Below the pieces are notes generated by a model. The model was not told the origin of the DNA, made no database searches, and saw only the letters and a list, made by a program, of their open reading frames with translations. The translations under genes were made by a program, and so were the position numbers. Shown piece after piece: positions 44,049-52,444 of a stretch of 64,000 bases of DNA (the first letter of the stretch is position 1; each line of letters starts with the position of its first letter). Source of the stretch: Mycobacterium angelicum (GTDB lineage Bacteria > Actinomycetota > Actinomycetes > Mycobacteriales > Mycobacteriaceae); NCBI RefSeq assembly GCF_002086155.1, contig NZ_MVHE01000004.1:124001-188000 (forward strand), written 5' to 3'.

Positions 44049-45252
44049 ACACCTTGCCCCCTTTCATGACAAAGCTCACCTTCTGTGTAACGGCGATGTC
44101 CTGCAACGGGTTTCCCGGCACCGCTATGACATCGGCGAGCTGGTCCTCGGCAAGCCGTCCCCGGTCGGTGGCATTGATCAACTCGGCGGCGGTCACCGTG
44201 GCCGCCCGCAGTACCGCCACCGGCGGCAGGCCCCAATTGACCAGGGTGACAAGTTCATCGGCGTTGCGGCCGTGTGGAATTGCGGGAGCATCGGTGCCGA
44301 CGGCTATCTTCACCCCGGCTTCGTAGGCGGCCAGTATCGATGTGCGCGCCTTGGGAAACATCTCGGCGGCCTTGGCCTGCAATTCGGGCGGCGCGTGCGA
44401 GATGTCCATGGCATCGCCGTCGGCGAGGCGGCGCGTGGACACCAGGAAGGTGCCGTGTTCGACCAGCATCGCGATCGCGTCGTCGTCGATCAGGAAGCCG
44501 TGCTCGATGCAGTCGATGCCGGCTTGCACCGCGTGCTTGACCGCTTCGGCGCCGTGGGTGTGCGCGGCGACGCGCAGTCCGCGCCGGTGTGCCTCGTCAA
44601 CGATCGCGCGCAGCTCGTCGTCCGAATAGTGTTGTGCGCCAGGTGGTCCTGTCAACGACATCACCCCGCCCGAACAGCACACCTTGATCAGCTCGGCGCC
44701 GTGCTTGATCTGGTAGCGGACGGCGCGGCGGATCTCGTCGACGCCGTTGGCTATGCCCTCTTCGATGGTCAAGTCCAGTACGTGCGGTGCGAAGGCGGCG
44801 AACATCGTCGGATCCAGATGCCCGCCGGTGGGCGTAATCGCGTGTCCGGCAGGCACAATCCGGGGTCCGTCGATCCAGCCGGCATCGATGGCTTTGCCCA
44901 GCGCGACGTCGAGCAGATACCCGCCGGTCTTGACGAACAGACCGAGATTGCGCACCGTGGTGAACCCGGCGCGCAACGTGCGACGGGCATTGCCGACCGC
45001 ACGTAACACGCGCGTCGGCGGGTCGTCTTGCACCTGGGACAGTCCCGGCTTCTCGCCGCGCCCGCCCATCAGGAGGTTGACCTCCATGTCCATCAGCCCG
45101 GGCAGCAGGATCTGCTCACCGAGGTCGATCAGCTCACCTTCGGCTGCACCGCCGACGCCGACGATCCGGTCACCTTCGATCCGCAGCAAGCCCGGCCGGA
45201 CGATCTCGCCGGCATCGACATCGAGCAGCCCGGCGGCCTTGAGCGTCAACAC
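44032..45252 (-). CDS. Amidohydrolase-1 family protein with altered HxH motif
   Basis: A 406-residue protein of the imidazolonepropionase/Xaa-Pro dipeptidase-like amidohydrolase group. Conserved parts are the candidate carboxylated Lys190 (ELIKVCCSGG), His231 (AAHTHGAEA), His251 (IEHGF) and the Asp in VGTDAPAIP. The usual N-terminal metal motif HxH after PGL-x-D is replaced by Glu57 and Asn59 (DMEVN). One metal site would therefore have unusual ligands or be absent. The reaction is unknown; amide or lactone hydrolysis would be usual. GTG start. Confidence 0.78.
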   Translation of the reverse strand: MLTLKAAGLLDVDAGEIVRPGLLRIEGDRIVGVGGAAEGELIDLGEQILLPGLMDMEVNLLMGGRGEKPGLSQVQDDPPTRVLRAVGNARRTLRAGFTTVRNLGLFVKTGGYLLDVALGKAIDAGWIDGPRIVPAGHAITPTGGHLDPTMFAAFAPHVLDLTIEEGIANGVDEIRRAVRYQIKHGAELIKVCCSGGVMSLTGPPGAQHYSDDELRAIVDEAHRRGLRVAAHTHGAEAVKHAVQAGIDCIEHGFLIDDDAIAMLVEHGTFLVSTRRLADGDAMDISHAPPELQAKAAEMFPKARTSILAAYEAGVKIAVGTDAPAIPHGRNADELVTLVNWGLPPVAVLRAATVTAAELINATDRGRLAEDQLADVIAVPGNPLQDIAVTQKVSFVMKGGKVYANQN

Positions 45253-45255
45253 CTT

Positions 45256-45579
45256 TCAGATCACCGGCTCCCTGACCAGCTCCACCCAGGCTGCCCCGCT
45301 GTCGGGCACTCGCGGCTGCTTCCACGCCTCGATCGGGAACGACACCATGATCAGCGATTGCATTAGATGCATGAGCGTTCTCGCGTCCTCGGGCAGTTCG
45401 TCCAATGGGTATTTGTCACAGTAGGCGATTACGTCGTTCATCAGCGGGAATGCCGCGTCATAGAACGCCTGCATTTCGACCATCGAGGAGGCCAGCCGCT
45501 TCGCGTAGCGCTCGGGTTCGGTGGCCAGGTCCCAATCGAGATATGGTTCTAGAGCTGCGAATTCAGTGGGTAGCGCCAT
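45256..45579 (-). CDS. Conserved hypothetical protein (small, operon member)
   Basis: A 107-residue acidic, mostly helical protein starting MALPTEFAALEPYLDWDLA, with no recognised domain. ATG 45579 is preceded by AGGAGGT, and the gene overlaps the Rieske gene by 17 bases. The regular spacing and tight packing suggest a function with the Rieske oxygenase, perhaps as a small stabilising subunit, but nothing in the sequence proves this. Confidence 0.7.
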   Translation of the reverse strand: MALPTEFAALEPYLDWDLATEPERYAKRLASSMVEMQAFYDAAFPLMNDVIAYCDKYPLDELPEDARTLMHLMQSLIMVSFPIEAWKQPRVPDSGAAWVELVREPVI

Positions 45580-46852
45580 TGGTGGCGACCTCCTTTTGCC
45601 AGCCGGCAACATAGTCCCCGGTTACCTTGTGCAGATGGCGGAGCAGGATTTCCTGGTCACAGAGCAGAAAGTCGCTGACCACCCGGGTGCCGATCATGGT
45701 CTGGGTCGCCTCCAAAGTGTTGGCGTCCTGCAGCGCGTACTCCTTGAACGTCACCGCGGCCAGCTCCTGGGCCAAGCGTTCCCGAGCGTTTCGCGGCGGA
45801 ACGAAATAGAGGCTCGATTCGAAGATGTGGCGGTCGACTGACGTCGGCCAATAGTGATAGGTCAGGTACCAACCCGGTTCCCAGATCAGCAGCATGAAGT
45901 TCGGGAAGAAGTGCCACGAATCAATGCCCCACTGCTTGGCTTTCGCCGGATTAACACCAGGGGGCAGTTCATTGAGCCCGTCGATGTCGGGCTTGTCCCA
46001 GGGGCCGAACAGTCCGCTGCGCAGCACCTGGTCCATGGGCTTGACCATCTTCAGGTCCGCGGGCGGGGCCTGGCCGCCCCAGGTAGAGATCATCCCGTGC
46101 GGGCTGGCCAATTCGTAGTGCAGCGCCTCGAAGCCGTACTTCTGTATCTTGGCGGCCTCTTCCTTGGTGTACTGCCCCTGGTGCAGCACCGGCGCGTGGT
46201 AGAACTCGGCGAATGCGTCGATGAACAGCTTCCAGTTGCTGCCCACGTCGGCCCGATACGAATAGACCTCGGTCATCTCGTGGAACGGGTAGCCTTCGAT
46301 GCCTTTGGCCAGTGGGCCCAGGTAGTCGACGAGTGGCTTCGCGGTTTGGTCGAGGTTGACGAAGATAAAGCCTTCCCACACTTCGCAGCGCACGGACACC
46401 AATCCGTAGTCGCTCTTGTCGACGTTGAAGAACTCGTCTTCCTGCTGGATGAAGGTCAGGTCGCCGTCGAGGTTGTAGCGCCAGGCGTGGTACTTGCAGG
46501 TGAACTGCCGGCACGTGCCCGAGGTCTCCTCGTGCGGATAGTCGTTCCACACCAACTTGTTTCCGCGGTGCCTGCACACGTTGTGGAACGCCTTGACCGA
46601 GCCGTCCTTGGTTTTGACGATGATCACCGACATGCCCTTGCCGGCCGACGGCAGCTCCTTGGTGAAGTAGCTGCCGGTGCGCGGCAATCGCTCGACGCGG
46701 CCGACGTTGAGCCAGGTCCGCTTGAAGATCGCGTCGCGCTCGGCGTCGAAGAAGGCCGGATCGATCGAATCGGTGTAATCGACTGGCGTGGTGCCCAATT
46801 CGGGATAGTTCTCCGTCCAGCTCCCCGCGGCCGGTTTGGTGAAGTGGGGCAA
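45563..46852 (-). CDS. Rieske ring-hydroxylating oxygenase, alpha subunit
   Basis: A 429-residue oxygenase. The Rieske 2Fe-2S motif is C93-R-H95-RG and C119-KY-H122, and the catalytic iron site has Glu216 and His219/His224 in AEFYHAPVLH. It probably dihydroxylates or demethylates an aromatic, alicyclic or steroid-like substrate. No reductase or ferredoxin gene adjoins it, so electrons must come from elsewhere. It lies four bases after the decarboxylase-like gene in the operon. Confidence 0.9.
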   Translation of the reverse strand: MPHFTKPAAGSWTENYPELGTTPVDYTDSIDPAFFDAERDAIFKRTWLNVGRVERLPRTGSYFTKELPSAGKGMSVIIVKTKDGSVKAFHNVCRHRGNKLVWNDYPHEETSGTCRQFTCKYHAWRYNLDGDLTFIQQEDEFFNVDKSDYGLVSVRCEVWEGFIFVNLDQTAKPLVDYLGPLAKGIEGYPFHEMTEVYSYRADVGSNWKLFIDAFAEFYHAPVLHQGQYTKEEAAKIQKYGFEALHYELASPHGMISTWGGQAPPADLKMVKPMDQVLRSGLFGPWDKPDIDGLNELPPGVNPAKAKQWGIDSWHFFPNFMLLIWEPGWYLTYHYWPTSVDRHIFESSLYFVPPRNARERLAQELAAVTFKEYALQDANTLEATQTMIGTRVVSDFLLCDQEILLRHLHKVTGDYVAGWQKEVATNGATH

Positions 46853-46856
46853 GGTT

Positions 46857-47390
46857 CTACCTTTCTACTTCTACGCCAAAGGTGTTGAAGGCCATGGCCA
46901 GCAGCGTGTAGCAGCCGACCGTGAAGATGTAGTCCATCCGTTGGCGCTCGTCGAGGCGCTCGCCGAGCGTGGCCCAGGTTTCGTCGGACAGTTGAGATTT
47001 CTCGTCGAGTTCGTCAACGCCGGCGACGACCGCGCGGTCGAAGTCGTCGAACGGGCCGTCGGCCGCGCCGGGCCTACGCACCGCGGCGATCTCCTCGTCG
47101 CTGACTCCCACCCGCTTGGCCAGGGTCACGTGATGTGTCCATTCGTAGTCGCACTGGCGGCGATGAGCGACCCGCAAGACGGCGAGTTCGCGAACGCGAT
47201 CCGGCAGCGTCGAAGCGAACAAATAGGTGTTGAACCCGAGGAAGGCCTTGGCCAGTGCGGGGTGCTGAGCGAACGTCGACAACGCGTTGCCGGCGTCGCG
47301 CGGGTTGCGGCGTTCGGGTGGCAGCATGCCGGCTAGCGACCGCTGGACGGTCTCGTCCCAGCGGTCGGCAGGCAGGGGCGGCAGGCGCAT
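46857..47390 (-). CDS. Carboxymuconolactone decarboxylase-like protein
   Basis: A 177-residue all-helical AhpD/CMD-fold protein. CDYEWTHHVTLAKRVG carries the conserved Cys, Glu and His of the family, without the second Cys of true AhpD peroxidases. ATG 47390 follows GAGGGGAG; longer frames upstream have no support. A perfect 17-bp palindrome at 47412-47428 precedes it. It is the first gene of a seven-gene operon running to 41764. Confidence 0.83.
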   Translation of the reverse strand: MRLPPLPADRWDETVQRSLAGMLPPERRNPRDAGNALSTFAQHPALAKAFLGFNTYLFASTLPDRVRELAVLRVAHRRQCDYEWTHHVTLAKRVGVSDEEIAAVRRPGAADGPFDDFDRAVVAGVDELDEKSQLSDETWATLGERLDERQRMDYIFTVGCYTLLAMAFNTFGVEVER

Positions 47391-47660
47391 CCGGCGCTCC
47401 CCTCTCAAAAGTGAGAATAGTATTCTCATTTGTAACCAATAGACTTGCACGAATCCATCGTCCGGTCAATGCTGACCCGTGGCGATCGGCCCCAGGGCCC
47501 CGCTAGTGGCATGCTCGTACGTTCTTGTCGTCCCCGCGGGGCGTGGTCCTGTCCTGGTGCTTTTTTACCGACGAAGATTAGGCAAAATCACCAAATTTGC
47601 CGGCGGGCAGTCTTATGCTCGCGCGGTATCTGGTCTGCCGTCGACAAGTAAGGGGTTTCG
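47391..47660. other. Intergenic region between operon start and PPE gene
   Basis: Apart from the palindrome at 47412-47428 and the divergent promoters, no gene is seen. AAGGGG at 47649-47654 is the likely ribosome site of the PPE gene. No terminator is expected because the flanking genes diverge. Confidence 0.6.
47412..47428. promoter_or_regulatory. 17-bp palindrome, site C (operon 47390-41764)
   Basis: TGAGAATAGTATTCTCA is a perfect palindrome of two 8-base arms around one base. It lies 22-38 bases before the first gene of the Rieske/acyl-CoA dehydrogenase operon and shares GAGAATA-N-TATTCTC exactly with site B. Confidence 0.78.
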
Positions 47661-49619
47661 ATGCTGGGAAATTTCGCGTGGCAGCCCCCGGAGATCAATT
47701 CACTGCGCATCTTTACCGGAATCGGGTCAGGACCGATGCTGGAAGCCGCGGCGGCGTGGGACGCATTGGCGGAGGAGTTGACCACGGCGGCCGCCTCATT
47801 TGGAGCGGTCACGTCGGGATTGGCGGGACAGGCCTGGCAAGGTCCGGCGTCAGCGGCGATGGCCGCCGCGGCCGCACCGTATGCGGGGTGGCTGAGCGCC
47901 GCCGCGACACACGCGGCAGGCGCGGCAGGCCAGGCCCAATCGGTGGCAAGCGTCTTCGAAGCGGCGCAGGCCGCGATGGTGCATCCGATTGCGGTGGCTG
48001 TCAACCGATCTGACGTAGTGCAGTTAGTGTTGTCGAACTTGTTCGGCCAAAATGCTCCGGCGATCGCGGCCACCGAGGCAGCGTACGAGCGGATGTGGGC
48101 TCAAGACGTTGCCGCGATGTTCGATTATCACGCCGGCGTCTCGGCGGCGGCGGCGCAGTTGGCGCCGTTAGCGCAGGCGCTGCCAAACATCAATTTTGGT
48201 ATTGGCAATATCGGGAGCCTCAATGTGGGCAGCGGTAATACCGGCAATTACAACGTGGGCGGCGGAAACCTCGGCAACGGCAATATCGGTAGCGGAAATG
48301 GAAGTGTCTTCGCCCAGATCAGTTCGAACTTCAACTTGGGCAGCGGCAATATCGGCAACTACAACATCGGTAGCGGCAACGGCAGCGTCGCACTCGAAAA
48401 GCCGGCGTACTATAACGTCGGCGCCGGCAACATCGGAAACTCCAATGTAGGTGGCGGGAATAACGGCAACAACAACTTCGGATTCGGAAACTTCGGCAAT
48501 TCGAACTTCGGTTTCGGAAATGGTGGGCCAAACCTGGGGAATCCCCTTCAACCGTCACCGGGAAATGGAAATGTAGGCGTAGGTAACGCCGGCAACCACA
48601 ATGTCGGTGGTGGCAATACCGGCAACTCAAACACCGGTTTCGCAAATATGGGCGGTCACAACTTCGGTTTCGGAAACACTGGCGACCGCAACATCGGTTT
48701 CGGGCTGAGCGGCAGCGATAAGATCGGCATCGGAGACACTTACTATAATGCGGCGACTAAGCAATTCAATTTCGGCGGGCTCAACTCCGGTACCGGCAAT
48801 ATCGGCATTGGGAACTCCGGCACCAACAATATTGGCTTCTTCAACTCGGGTGACGGAAACGTCGGCATCGCGAATTCGGGTGTCCACAATACTGGATTTG
48901 CGAATTCGGGAGTGGTGAATACTGGCTTCGGGAACTCGGGCTTGGTCAACACGGGTTTCGGTAATGCTGCAAATGTGAACACCGGCTTTGGCAACTCAGG
49001 CGCTGACAATACTGGTTTTGGAAATGCAGGCAGTTTCAACACCGGTAACTTCAACGGTGGCCTACTGAATGTGGGGGACTTCAACTCGGGTGCACTCAAC
49101 ACCGGCAGCTCCAACGGTGGCTATGGCAATAGCGGCTTCTATAACTCCGGCTCGACAAATACCGGCTTATGGAATTCTGGGAATGTCAATACGGGCATTT
49201 ATAACGCCGGCAACGTGAATACCGGCATCGGCAGCGTGGTCAATGGTGCGGATCCCAACTCGGGATTCGGCAACACGGGCAGTGGTAACTCGGGCTTCAA
49301 TAATTCGGGCCAGGGCAACTCTGGCTACAAAAATGTGGGCAACTTGCAGAATTCGGGCTTCTTGAACAATGGCCAATCGCTGGCGGGGTATAGCAATTTC
49401 GGCGGTGCAATTGCGGGCTACGGCAACAAGGCCACCAACCTTTTCGGCATCGGCTTCATTTCGGGTTTCGGCAACGCAGGCGAGGCGCAGTCCGGGTTCT
49501 TTAACCTCGACCTCCATCCCGATCAGCACAGTGCCGCATCCGGCGTCGGAAACTCCGGGAAGCAGGACTCGGGTGGCTTTAATGCCATTGATTTCGTCTC
49601 CGGTTTCTACCACCGGTAG
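47661..49619 (+). CDS. PPE-MPTR family protein
   Basis: A 652-residue PPE protein. The PPE domain (about 1-180) has QPPEINS near the N terminus and WQG near residue 59. From about residue 178 the protein is a long series of Asn-Gly pentapeptides of the NxGxGN / NTGFGN type, the MPTR pattern, with the aromatic GFGN variant frequent in the middle. It is exported by a type VII system and probably cell-surface located. Strain-variable repeat copy number is usual. It stands alone between two catabolic units. Confidence 0.93.
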   Translation: MLGNFAWQPPEINSLRIFTGIGSGPMLEAAAAWDALAEELTTAAASFGAVTSGLAGQAWQGPASAAMAAAAAPYAGWLSAAATHAAGAAGQAQSVASVFEAAQAAMVHPIAVAVNRSDVVQLVLSNLFGQNAPAIAATEAAYERMWAQDVAAMFDYHAGVSAAAAQLAPLAQALPNINFGIGNIGSLNVGSGNTGNYNVGGGNLGNGNIGSGNGSVFAQISSNFNLGSGNIGNYNIGSGNGSVALEKPAYYNVGAGNIGNSNVGGGNNGNNNFGFGNFGNSNFGFGNGGPNLGNPLQPSPGNGNVGVGNAGNHNVGGGNTGNSNTGFANMGGHNFGFGNTGDRNIGFGLSGSDKIGIGDTYYNAATKQFNFGGLNSGTGNIGIGNSGTNNIGFFNSGDGNVGIANSGVHNTGFANSGVVNTGFGNSGLVNTGFGNAANVNTGFGNSGADNTGFGNAGSFNTGNFNGGLLNVGDFNSGALNTGSSNGGYGNSGFYNSGSTNTGLWNSGNVNTGIYNAGNVNTGIGSVVNGADPNSGFGNTGSGNSGFNNSGQGNSGYKNVGNLQNSGFLNNGQSLAGYSNFGGAIAGYGNKATNLFGIGFISGFGNAGEAQSGFFNLDLHPDQHSAASGVGNSGKQDSGGFNAIDFVSGFYHR

Positions 49620-49712
49620 CTGATACCCATCCGCGGTTAAGCGTCGCGAGCGTGCGCGACGCACTTGGGCGGGCGCTCCCGTGCGCTACCCTGGATGTTG
49701 ATTCTCGCTTTG

Positions 49713-49729
49713 CGAGAAGATAGTTTTCA
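49713..49729. promoter_or_regulatory. Degenerate 17-bp palindrome, site D (weak)
   Basis: CGAGAAGATAGTTTTCA keeps the GAGAA left half and a TTTTC right half at the same spacing as sites A-C. It lies 52-68 bases before the amidohydrolase start. A second overlapping dyad, TTCTCGC-TTT-GCGAGAA (49702-49718), is perfect and may be the true site. Weak support. Confidence 0.4.
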
Positions 49730-49780
49730 GCAGTAGGGGCTTGGGGTATGCGGCTGGATCGGATTGGGAAGGTACCGGCA

Positions 49781-51079
49781 ATGAACAAAGAGGACATGAT
49801 CCTGATCAGCGTCGACGACCACACCGTCGAACCGCCGAACATGTTCAAGAATCACCTGCCGTCCAAGTACCTGGACGACGCACCGCGACTGGTACACAAC
49901 CCGGACGGCTCGGACATGTGGAAGTTCCGCGACACGGTCATCCCGAACGTCGCGCTCAACGCGGTGGCCGGCCGGCCGAAGGAGGAGTACGGCATCGAGC
50001 CCACGGGTCTGGACGAGATCCGGCCGGGTTGCTACAACGTCGACGAGCGCATCAAGGACATGAACGCCGGCGGCATCCTGGCCTCCATCTGTTTCCCGTC
50101 CTTCCCCGGTTTTGCCGCCAGACTGTTCGCCACGGACGATCACGATTTCTCCATAGCGCTGGTGCAGGCCTACAACGACTGGCACATCGAAGAATGGTGC
50201 GGGGCTTACCCGGCCCGGTTCATTCCGATGGCGATACCGGTGATCTGGGACGCCGAGGCGTGTGCCGCCGAGGTGCGCCGCGTCGCGAAGAAGGGTGTGC
50301 ACGCGCTGACCTTCACCGAGAACCCCGCCGCGATGGGATACCCCAGCTTCCACAACGAATACTGGAATCCGCTGTGGAAAGCGTTGTGCGACACCAACAC
50401 CGTGATGAACATCCACATCGGATCCTCCGGCCGGCTCGCGATCACCGCACCCGACGCGCCGATGGATGTGATGATCACGCTGCAGCCGATGAACATCGTG
50501 CAGGCCGCCGCGGATCTGCTGTGGTCGCGGCCGATCAAGGAATACCCGGACCTCAAGATCGCCCTTTCGGAGGGCGGTACGGGGTGGATCCCGTACTTCC
50601 TCGAGCGCGCCGACCGTACCTATGAGATGCACTCGACCTGGACGCATCAGAACTTCGGCGACAAGCTGCCGTCTGACGTATTCCGCGACCACTTCCTCAC
50701 CTGCTTCATCAGCGACAAGGTGGGCGTCGCGCTGCGCAACATGATCGGCATCGACAACATCTGCTGGGAAGCCGACTACCCGCACAGTGACTCGATGTGG
50801 CCGGGCGCGCCCGAGGAGCTGTGGGACGTGCTGTCGATCAACAGCGTGCCCGACGACGAGATCAAGAAGATGACCTATCAGAACGCGATGAACTGGTACT
50901 CGTTCGACCCGTTCACCCACATCACTGAAGAGCAGGCGAGCGTCGGCGCGCTGCGTAAGGCAGCCGAGGGACACGACGTGTCCATCCGGGCGCTCAGCCA
51001 CCACAAGGACGAGCGCGCGGGTTCGTCGTTCGCCGACTTTGCGGCCAACGCGAAAGAACTCACCGGCAATAAGGACTGA
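49781..51079 (+). CDS. Amidohydrolase-2 family protein
   Basis: A 432-residue TIM-barrel protein of the same group as the one at 23347. SVDDHTVEPP takes the place of the HxH motif, NIHIGSSG and IALSEGGTGWIPYFLERAD follow, and CWEADYPHSDSMWP holds the conserved Asp. Family members decarboxylate or hydrolyse acidic substrates, often after oxygenation. ATG 49781 has GGAAGG seven bases upstream; ATG 49748 is the alternative. Acyl-CoA dehydrogenase and thiolase genes follow, indicating a shared pathway. Confidence 0.82.
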   Translation: MNKEDMILISVDDHTVEPPNMFKNHLPSKYLDDAPRLVHNPDGSDMWKFRDTVIPNVALNAVAGRPKEEYGIEPTGLDEIRPGCYNVDERIKDMNAGGILASICFPSFPGFAARLFATDDHDFSIALVQAYNDWHIEEWCGAYPARFIPMAIPVIWDAEACAAEVRRVAKKGVHALTFTENPAAMGYPSFHNEYWNPLWKALCDTNTVMNIHIGSSGRLAITAPDAPMDVMITLQPMNIVQAAADLLWSRPIKEYPDLKIALSEGGTGWIPYFLERADRTYEMHSTWTHQNFGDKLPSDVFRDHFLTCFISDKVGVALRNMIGIDNICWEADYPHSDSMWPGAPEELWDVLSINSVPDDEIKKMTYQNAMNWYSFDPFTHITEEQASVGALRKAAEGHDVSIRALSHHKDERAGSSFADFAANAKELTGNKD

Positions 51080-51090
51080 GGCGCCCGGGG

Positions 51091-51159
51091 TTGCGTCGAG
51101 ATTGCCCTCAGGGTTGTGATTTTCGACGTTCCACGACCATCACGGCAATCTCGACGCAA
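51091..51159. repeat. Perfect 16-bp inverted repeat (37-base loop)
   Basis: TTGCGTCGAGATTGCC and GGCAATCTCGACGCAA are exact complements. It fills the gap between the amidohydrolase stop and the next gene's ribosome site at 51161. It looks like a dispersed mycobacterial intergenic repeat. It could act as a terminator or RNA stabiliser, or limit translation of the next gene by its nearness to GGAGGC. Confidence 0.75.
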
Positions 51160-51169
51160 AGGAGGCGGA

Positions 51170-52336
51170 ATGGATTTCGAACTCACCGAAGACCAGCAGC
51201 TGATCCGCCGCTCGGTCGCGGAGCTGGCGGGCAAGTTCGACGATCAGTACTGGATGGAAAAAGACCAGGCGCACGAGTTTCCGACCGAGTTCTATGACGC
51301 CATCGCACAGGGCGGCTGGCTGGGCATGACGATTCCGGTCGAGTACGGCGGCCACGGGCTGGGCATCACCGAAGCCACGATCCTGCTCGAAGAGGTCGCC
51401 AAATCCGGCGGCGCCATGAACGCCGCGAGCTCAATTCACTTGTCCATCTTCGGCATGCAGCCGGTGGTGGTGCACGGTTCCGACGAACTCAAGGCACGCA
51501 CGTTGCCCAGCGTCGCGACCGGCGAGGTGCACGTCTGCTTCGGGGTGACCGAACCCGGTGCGGGACTTGACACTTCGCGCATCACCACGTTCGCCAAGCG
51601 CGACGGCGACCGCTACATCGTCAACGGTCGCAAGGTGTGGATCTCCAAGGCGATGGAGTCAAACAAGATCCTGCTGCTGACGCGTACCCAGAGCTATGAC
51701 GAGGTCACCAAGAAGACCGACGGGATGACGCTGTTCCTCACCGATCTCGATCGCAGCCGCGTTGACATCCGCCCGATCCGCAAGATGGGCCGCAATGCCG
51801 TCAGCTCCAACGAGTTGTTCATCGACAACCTCGAGATTCCCGTCGCCGATCGAATTGGCATGGAGGGCAAGGGCTTTCAGTACATCCTCGATGGCTTGAA
51901 CCCGGAACGGATGCTGATCGCCGCCGAGGCGCTGGGCATCGGCAGGGTCGCGCTGGAAAAGGCGGTGAAGTACGGCAACGAGCGCGAGGTGTTCGGGCGG
52001 CCGATCGGCATGAACCAGGGCATCGCGTTCCCGCTGGCCGATTCACTGGCCCGGCTGGACGCCGCCGAGCTGATGCTGCGCAAGGCCACCTGGCTCTACG
52101 ACAACGGCAAACCCTGTGGGCGAGAAGCCAATACGGCCAAATACCTGTGCGCCGACGCCGGCTTCGACGCTGCGGACCGAGCGTTGCAGACGCACGGCGG
52201 CATGGGCTACGCGGAGGAATACCACGTCACGCGTTACTTCCGCGAGGCCCGGCTGATGAAGATCGCGCCGGTCAGCCAGGAGATGATCCTGAACTTCCTC
52301 GCCTCGCACGCCCTCAAACTGCCCAGGAGCTATTAG
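51170..52336 (+). CDS. Acyl-CoA dehydrogenase
   Basis: A 388-residue full-length acyl-CoA dehydrogenase. Motifs are CFGVTEPGAGLDTSRI, NGRKVWISKAMESNK, FGRPIGMNQGIAFP and HGGMGYAEEYHVTRYFREAR with the likely catalytic Glu. It should desaturate an acyl-CoA, passing electrons to ETF. GGAGGC at 51161-51166 supports ATG 51170. It lies between an amidohydrolase and a thiolase. Confidence 0.9.
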   Translation: MDFELTEDQQLIRRSVAELAGKFDDQYWMEKDQAHEFPTEFYDAIAQGGWLGMTIPVEYGGHGLGITEATILLEEVAKSGGAMNAASSIHLSIFGMQPVVVHGSDELKARTLPSVATGEVHVCFGVTEPGAGLDTSRITTFAKRDGDRYIVNGRKVWISKAMESNKILLLTRTQSYDEVTKKTDGMTLFLTDLDRSRVDIRPIRKMGRNAVSSNELFIDNLEIPVADRIGMEGKGFQYILDGLNPERMLIAAEALGIGRVALEKAVKYGNEREVFGRPIGMNQGIAFPLADSLARLDAAELMLRKATWLYDNGKPCGREANTAKYLCADAGFDAADRALQTHGGMGYAEEYHVTRYFREARLMKIAPVSQEMILNFLASHALKLPRSY

Positions 52337-52358
52337 CGGTAAGTTACTACCCGTCGAA

Positions 52359-52406
52359 CGTGCACTGGCTGCGACTTTTTCGCGATTTTTTCGCGCTGAG
52401 TGCACG
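52359..52406. repeat. Inverted repeat with CGTGCACT/AGTGCACG arms
   Basis: Perfect 8-base arms flank a T-rich loop containing CTTTTTCGCGATTTTTTCGCG. It lies between the acyl-CoA dehydrogenase stop (52336) and the thiolase start (52445). Read on the minus strand its edge is CGAGCGTGCACT, similar to the other repeats of this window. A terminator or dispersed-repeat role is possible. Confidence 0.55.
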
Positions 52407-52444
52407 CTCGGCGACTGTGGGGCCATAGCGATCGGAGCGGATCA

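Noticed and set aside
48181..49600. Repeated short motifs suggesting CRISPR or other array
   Set aside because: The repeats are codons for Asn-Gly pentapeptides in the PPE-MPTR gene; no uniform repeats with unique spacers.
49702..49718. Perfect dyad TTCTCGC-TTT-GCGAGAA as a member of the 17-bp regulon
   Set aside because: Half-sites are in the opposite order to GAGAATA-N-TATTCTC; kept only as a note with the weak site D.
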